A stretch of DNA of 11,062 bases. Source: Cudoniella acicularis (taxonomy: Eukaryota; Ascomycota; Leotiomycetes; Helotiales; Helotiaceae). Under the pieces are notes generated by a model. The model saw only the letters and a program-made list of their open reading frames with translations. It searched no databases and was not told where the DNA came from. Shown here one piece after another: positions 6,643-11,062 of this stretch (position 1 is its first letter; every line of letters starts with the position of its first letter). The position numbers and the translations under genes were made by a program. The stretch lies in the NCBI GenBank assembly GCA_013054445.1, contig JAAMPI010001723.1, positions 1-11,062 on the forward strand. Reading direction: 5' to 3'.

Positions 6643-9229
6643 CTAGGAACGAAGAGCGAGACCATATATCCCAACTCTGAGGACGCCTCGAAATACATTA
6701 AACTCAATAGAACAACGTTGCTCAAACAAATGCAACCGCACCCCCATTAACCAGCACCCTCCCCAATAACCTTCACCCCCTCCATCCATCCTAGCGCCAC
6801 CACCTCCCCCCGGAGAAATCCTGACCCCACCGCCATGTCCCTGCAAAGATTGTGTCCCAACAACCAAATCACACGGAAACCCCACCGCCGAAGGAAAAGA
6901 CGACGGGAAAACCTTAAAACACGTCTGCGTAAAGCGCTTCTTTCCACCATTCTCATGTTCTACCCCCAGAAAAGCATATTCAATAGGCTTAAACACACCA
7001 TTTCGCGTCTCGATTATCTTGAGGTCTTCAGGCAGAATAGGTCGCATGACCAGTTTGAACCTCTCGACCGCCTCTTGGCAGATGAGGTTGTATTCGATTC
7101 CAGGGTAGTGGATGGCGCCGACGGGTTGTATACCCAAGGGAACTCGCACGAGAATAACAGACGTGGAAAAGTTGGTGATTTCAGAAGAGGGTGGTTTTCG
7201 TAAGGTGCTACGCCTAATAAGTATCCGGAAGTTAAAGGTAGAGAGGCTGAACTTTTTATCCCTTTTTTCTGGCCGCTCCGGGACATCAGATTTCCTTGTC
7301 GATGGGCATGTGGAGGCGTGAACAGGACTGGCTTCTGAAGCAGCCGGCGAAGGTGCCATCAGACTGGTTGTTGCATTGTGTTCTGGGCCTTCTAACAATG
7401 GGGCTTGATTAGACACGTGTGGATTTGAGGATTTTCCGTGTGATTGAGATTTGTCTTTTCCAAACAACCGTGCTCGGACTTTTGCAAAAGATTTTGATAG
7501 CCCTGTTGGGTCTTTCTCTAATACAGAATCTAGTGCCGGCAGGACCATGCCTTGACTGGATGGCGAGGTAGTCCCAAAGCGATCACTTGGCAATTTGTCC
7601 CTTTTAGGATGCCAACTGGGAGGCCTGATGGAAGTTTTGATTGAGTTGAGAACCTTTGCAGATTTTTCGAACCGTCTGGGCGCTTCAGGTTGAGTCTCCA
7701 GAATAGGCTCTTCCCTAACATCAGATGTATCTCTGATCTGTCTTGAGGATAAACCAACCCGGCTTCTTAAACGTTGCTGAATGTCTTGAAAATGTCGACA
7801 AAGGGTAAAAGGTAAGCCATTCCGGTTCCATGGAAACCTGATACTATGTGACCATACATCTCGCCAGTAGTAGGATTTAAAACCCATGACCCGCTGTCGC
7901 CATCAGCTATTCCTTGTTAGATAATTCTGCCGAGGAAGATGCCGGTCATATCAAACTCACAGAAACAACCATTACAAAGTCTTACAGTCCATAGCGGTTG
8001 GACTACCTCCATCTTCGAAGACAAAGCAAAAGATTCGGTGGCGCTTAATGTTCCCTCTACTACACCCGCATTTGAGCCTGTACATACTATGACAGGGACA
8101 TCGGAAGACCTATTTGCAATACTCTTTGGATAAACCAGTTCTCCTTTCCAGAAAACTGGAGATGCCATAATCCGACCGTCGGAATAAAATGGGCTGAAAG
8201 AGGGGTGCTCAACCTCCACGAGCGCCCAATCTATACTATCCAAAGAATTATTTGAATACCCGGAATAGTACAGGCTTCCCAATTTCTCAAGTGATGAGCT
8301 ACCTTGTCTTGGATAAGCAAAACTCGAATATTAGATGATAGAAGATACTCACTTGTAACTCCCGTGAAGGCTTCCGAGCCTGGTTGCTCTACAGACGTCC
8401 TCGAACCATCTGAGGTTGGCTTTATCGAGTCATCTTCTTCCACATCATGGGTAGAGTGAGATGAACTGGAGTTTGAGGAGCGACTTCCTAGACCTTATTT
8501 AGTTCCAACAGAGTGGTAGGATGACTACTCCTTACCCTGACTTGTGATATCCGCCAAGTCAGCTTCATCCTCAGAGTCATCATAGGGATACTCAAGTCCA
8601 TGGAAAGAAAATTCCAGGTTCCTTGGCAGGCTGCCATCGCTTTCGATGTTAGTGTCGTTGGTATCAGAAAAGGCATGTGCCGTAGTAAGGCCAAACATCT
8701 CATTATCGACGAAAACAACACCTCCAATAGTTGCTTTTCTCGTTGGTCGACCATCTCCGGAAGATATCAAGACAAATGTGCCGGAACGTTTTAATGTGCC
8801 GCTGGTATAGATTCCGGCTGGCAAGAAAGGGAGTTCCAAGTTGTCGCCAGGTGCCAGAAGTTTGGGTCGCCTTGAAGACTCCGCCATCAAAACTCCGGGA
8901 TAACATTCCAAAATGCCTGTTTTCTCCACCAATTCCATAGCCTTTTGCCGACATACCTTGCTATTGCAGCTAAACAAGATTGTTGGACTTGAAGAGGTTG
9001 GCTTATGGCCGACCATGAACATTTCAACCATAAGTTCTGAGCCCCCAGCATTCAGATGCTCTAGTTGATCTTCGAGGAAATTAATAATAACTTTCGACGC
9101 CCTCTTCCACACAAGATGGGCTGGGCTTTTATCTGCCACCGCCCAGCATTTGTACCTGCCCCAAAGGTCAAGAGATCCACAAGATATGCCGATGGAGAGC
9201 TCAGGCTGCGGCCACCGCCTACAGGGCAT
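6643..9229 (-). CDS. Trypsin-like serine protease with C-terminal degenerate retropepsin-like domain, frameshifted
   Basis: Four exons: 9229-8536, 8487-8353, 8302-7961 and 7906 onward. The spliced product shows the chymotrypsin-fold triad: His about residue 185 in GLTTAHAF after GGVVF, Asp about 301 in SIDWALVEV, and Ser about 395 in DGDSGSWV, followed by GHIVSGFHGTGMAYLLPF. A Ser-rich, acidic linker sits between His and Asp. An N-terminal region of about 165 residues, with CRQKAMELVEKTGIL and YPGV, precedes the protease and is of unknown function. No signal peptide or membrane helix is seen, so a cytosolic protein is likely. At 7788-7793 the protease frame runs to a stop at 7767-7769, while the next frame stays open for about 381 residues to 6643 (linker, then retropepsin-like domain). 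Adding one base would give about 811 residues. I chose ATG 9229 as the only Met of an open stretch; an upstream exon is possible. It could be two genes, a pseudogene, or a sequence error. Confidence 0.78.
6838..7161 (-). other. Retropepsin-like domain in the protease gene, catalytic Asp lost
   Basis: Minus-strand frame from 7791 to 6643. The region reads like the aspartic-protease fold used by retropepsins and their fungal relatives: strand (VILVRVPLG), active-site loop at 7081-7110 (AIHYPGIEYNLI, aligned with the usual D-S/T-G-A..NLI), a Gly-containing flap region (ETRNGVFKPI), and a closing DLVVGTQSL resembling DVLLGR.. in the family. The Asp position is Tyr (TAC) and the Ser/Thr is Pro; neither is a simple RIP change. 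It is therefore probably a non-catalytic binding or dimerisation module. It is followed by a Gly-rich tail to 6643 that looks less conserved, so the true C-terminus may be earlier. Fold assignment is by pattern only. Confidence 0.55.
7788..7793 (-). other. Single-base frameshift at a T run in the protease gene
   Basis: On the minus strand ATTTTC encodes the last two residues of ...PFVDIF. Downstream the protease frame reads KTFSNV and stops; the neighbouring frame reads QDIQQRLRSRVG and continues. A fifth T in the run would join VDIF to QDIQQRL. A homopolymer deletion or a base-calling error at this T run fits. Confidence 0.65.
7907..7960 (-). other. Intron 3 of the protease gene
   Basis: Donor GTGAGT at 7960, branch CTAAC, acceptor GAATAG ending at 7907; 54 bases. 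Removal deletes an in-frame TAA and joins GCF directly to SDGDSGSW, placing the catalytic Ser loop in frame. Without splicing the frame would stop just before the Ser. Confidence 0.85.
8303..8352 (-). other. Intron 2 of the protease gene
   Basis: Donor GTGAGT at 8352 (consensus) and acceptor GACAAG ending at 8303; 50 bases. Among acceptors in range this one joins exon 2 to the frame that carries the catalytic Asp, giving a Ser-rich stretch then LEKLGSLYY. The branch point is less clear (TCTAATA or CTTAT). Confidence 0.68.
8488..8535 (-). other. Intron 1 of the protease gene
   Basis: Donor GTAAGG at 8535, ACTAA branch-like site, acceptor CTAG; 48 bases, removing two in-frame stops (TAG, TAA) without changing frame. 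A nearer acceptor giving 42 bases (8494-8535) keeps the same frame and adds two residues. Confidence 0.75.
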
Positions 9230-9714
9230 AATGGGACACGATGGATTGATTATGCTTGAGAGGCAGCTCGCTCGGCGAGACAGTGAAAAACGTCGTTGAC
9301 GGCAATAGCCCAGGTATTAATGATATCAAATAGAGTTGGGGATATATTCTGTATCGTCCAGCTGGAATGTTGTGAGGAGTGGATGTTCATGAGGAGTGGA
9401 TGTTCGTGGGAGTGGATGTTCGTGAGGAGTGGATGTTTGTGAACATGATACGGTCCAGGCGCTGCGTTATAGAGATCGGCATTGTAGCGCTTAGGATAAA
9501 CCTCATTTGACCAGTCAAGTGGGCACTTGGTGTAACTAATTAATTTATTCTGAACGTTGTACGGTCGGTGTACAGAAGAAGAAGGTAGCCGCCCAAGTCC
9601 GCATGACCGGGGCCAAAATAGTCGAAGGTGGCAGTGCATACGATGCGGTGCATTGAGGCCGTATATTATTAAAGTGTCTGCTAATGTCGACCAGTTTTGG
9701 TCCGCCATGAAGAT
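9230..9714. promoter_or_regulatory. Shared divergent intergenic region between the protease and membrane-protein genes
   Basis: The two genes start head to head 485 bases apart, so promoters for both should be here. I see a minisatellite at 9374-9440 and AT-rich patches near 9535-9550 and 9661-9676 on the gene 2 side, but no motif that I would call a definite TATA box or factor site. Long open frames exist here on both strands but look like chance (see rejected items). Confidence 0.5.
9374..9440 (+). repeat. 17-bp minisatellite, four units
   Basis: Units at 9374-9390, 9391-9407, 9408-9423 and 9424-9440 of the type GAGGAGTGGATGTTCGT, with one 16-base unit and a few substitutions. It lies in the divergent intergenic region about 150 bases upstream of the protease start. 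As the length differs by one base in unit 3, it is unlikely to be coding. Confidence 0.85.
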
Positions 9715-10806
9715 ATGGAGTCTCGTGAATTCCCACTTTCGCGCAAAACCAAGCAGGAGCTTGTCAAAACCATATTCGAAGTCGAATTTAGTGAAGCCGA
9801 TAACGACAGCTTTTTTGACTTCTACCAAAGAGCCGTGGATGGTAGTGAGAAACTAGTCTGAATAATTCTCATCGCAAAATCGGTAACCTTATCACTCTTC
9901 TCCGACAAGCTGAAGCGACGCGCAATGTAGTTGAAGAAGCGCTTGCCAAATTCCTGTCGTATGATGAACGAGAGGATGCGGCGGAAATCATTGACGATTC
10001 TATTAATCTGGGAGTCCGAATTCTACTGATGGTCCGGACAGGAGGTTTTTTGACAATTGGTCGGCTTATTGCTTTATCGGGGGAAACAAAAGTCGGCTGG
10101 AAGGATGCCCAACTCGCTGATATCATTTATAAGCACTTTACGCACCAGAAATTTATAAAGCAGCATGTGAAACTCGAAAAGATCTTCAACGCGAGGAACC
10201 TCGAGCGCATTGCTGGCGTTGAGATAAGGTGGACAAGCAACCTCGCAGATCATTTGAGAATGCAAGATGAGGACAAAGCGGTAGAGGTATTTCATTACGC
10301 TTCCTTCCTTCGCCTTCACCAAAAGAGGTAAGTGACGAGAGAAACCTTAGAATATCGAATACTAACCTTCATCAAGCCCTATTCTACCTGTAGCATTTAT
10401 CGACGAAACCTTTCGAGCACTGGCACTTCTACTTCCCGAGCATGACCGAGAAGTCGAGAAATGGTTCTCCGGACACCAAATCAAGCTCGAGAAGAGGCGG
10501 AAACCCCCACTGGATTCGATGGCTCGGGAATGCGGACAACTAAAGGTTGAGGAGCGACAAATTAATAAGTTCGAGTATTGGCATGATCGACTTGTGATCT
10601 TGAAGCAGGTATTTGATGAAGCGGAGCCGAGTAGTATGAGGCAGTGGTGGCGCGATAGGAGGCGGAGGGTGCAGTGGTATACCTTTTGGGTAGCAGCGAT
10701 TGTTTTAGCGTTGACGATTGTATTTGGGTTGATTCAGTGTGTGGAAGGTGCGTTGCAGGTGTGGTTGGCGTTTAAGACTTCGGATGTTTCTAATGGAGGG
10801 GGATAG
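9715..10806 (+). CDS. Uncharacterised ascomycete protein with one C-terminal membrane helix, frameshifted near its start
   Basis: Starts at ATG 9715 (ESREFPLSRKTKQELV...), runs to about residue 44, then must change frame between 9846 and 9861, continues to 10327, and after a 49-base intron (10328-10376) runs to TAG 10804-10806; about 347 residues if one base is restored. Middle region: TRNVVEEALAKFLSY, then HVKLEKIFNARNLERIAG and WTSNLADHLRM, then FRALALLLPEHDREVEKWF, EYWHDRLVILKQVFDEAEP. A basic run (RDRRRR) precedes a single hydrophobic helix (about 10678-10740, WYTFWVAAIVLALTIVFGL), leaving about 25 residues after it; this suggests a cytosolic domain anchored by its tail. I recognise it as a recurrent ascomycete family with no known function. 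Divergent neighbour of the protease gene; co-expression is possible. Confidence 0.75.
9846..9861 (+). other. Single-base frameshift window in the membrane-protein gene
   Basis: The start frame meets TGA at 9859-9861, and the downstream frame has TGA at 9846-9848 and is then open to the intron (ETSLNNSHRKIGNL...). The lesion must lie between. There is no room for an intron; one missing base is enough. Real mutation and sequence error are both possible. Confidence 0.65.
10328..10376 (+). other. Intron of the membrane-protein gene
   Basis: Donor GTAAGT at 10328, branch TACTAAC at 10359-10366 region (perfect consensus), acceptor ATCAAG ending at 10376; 49 bases. Joins AG to C, making Ser, followed by PILPVAFIDETF in the correct frame. 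Confidence 0.85.
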
Positions 10807-11062
10807 GCAGACATAATTTGGGATCTGATCGGAGTCGTGTCGTTGCTGCGGGCGGGGTTGCGATTCTTCCTCTTGCCACTGCCATGTCCTATGTAATTCG
10901 TGCCATAGTAATAGAGGCAACCGAAAATGAGGGGTTTCCTGGAGAGTGCGGCGTGACAACAGCGGGTTGTTTAACCTGAATCCTAACTTGAATGAAATCT
11001 GTTTCTATTTGGAAAGGTAAGTAAGGCTGCTTTATCGGTAATCCTAGGTGAGCTAAGTATTG
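10807..11062. other. Downstream region, nothing definite
   Basis: Presumed 3' UTR of the membrane-protein gene and flank. No long conserved frame, RNA gene or repeat seen. A GTAAGT at 11016-11021 could be a donor of a gene that continues outside, but there is no coding support. Confidence 0.4.

Noticed and set aside
6409..6750. Possible decayed plus-strand coding stretch with four transition-explicable stops
   Set aside because: Number of stops is near chance for about 115 codons and I recognise no domain; it also overlaps the 3' end of the minus-strand gene.
6747..7321. Several short frames on both strands inside the retropepsin-like region
   Set aside because: Shadows of the 414-codon minus-strand frame; compositionally arginine- or glycine-rich, no motifs.
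9374..9440. CRISPR-like array
   Set aside because: Units are contiguous with no spacers; it is a plain minisatellite in a eukaryotic context.
9250..9828. 192-codon open frame on the minus strand across the divergent intergenic region
   Set aside because: It is antisense to exon 1 of the membrane-protein gene, runs through the minisatellite (HPLL.NIHS repeats come from it), and shows no recognisable family.
9557..9856. 99-codon plus-strand open frame upstream of and overlapping the membrane-protein start
   Set aside because: Different frame from the one that carries the conserved protein start at 9715; low-complexity basic composition and no family.

Overview
The window looks like a filamentous ascomycete (Pezizomycotina) chromosome at a junction between transposon-rich DNA and a gene-bearing segment. 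Three things support this: short introns of about 48-54 bases with GTGAGT/GTAAGT donors and CTAAC-type branch points; a long TA-rich block nearly free of CA and TG dinucleotides, the mark of repeat-induced point mutation (RIP); and protein families of the kind found in ascomycetes.

Positions 1-5703 are a nest of retrotransposons. Two copies of one Ty3/Gypsy (Metaviridae) element lie in the same orientation on the minus strand: A1 (LTR at 3214 down, body 2836 to the left edge) and A2 (LTR at 5630 down, body 5421 to 3215). The bodies align over about 2.2 kb. Decayed Gag, a CCHC knuckle and retropepsin are readable in both, and the start of reverse transcriptase in A1. A1 appears inserted in the protease gene of A2. 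A different 165-bp LTR (B) sits in the A1 LTR with a 4-bp target duplication, and the last 73 bp of a second LTR-B abuts the A2 end. Everything but the LTR-B pieces and the outer part of the A2 LTR is damaged by RIP-type changes.

Positions 5704-6642 hold no intact gene: TA-rich flank with inverted repeats, then a decayed ankyrin-repeat gene (+) with three in-frame stops, then sequence I cannot assign.

Positions 6643-10806 hold two divergent genes separated by 485 bp. The minus-strand gene encodes a trypsin-like serine protease (His, Asp and Ser of the triad all visible, spread over four exons), followed in another frame by a linker and a degenerate retropepsin-like domain; one missing base at a T run separates the two parts. 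The plus-strand gene encodes an uncharacterised protein of about 347 residues with one membrane helix near the C-terminus; it also needs one single-base frame correction near its start. Two such lesions in neighbouring genes, plus two N bases at 3078 and 3081, leave open whether these are pseudogenes or draft-sequence errors. The shared intergenic region carries a 17-bp minisatellite. I see nothing definite in 10807-11062.
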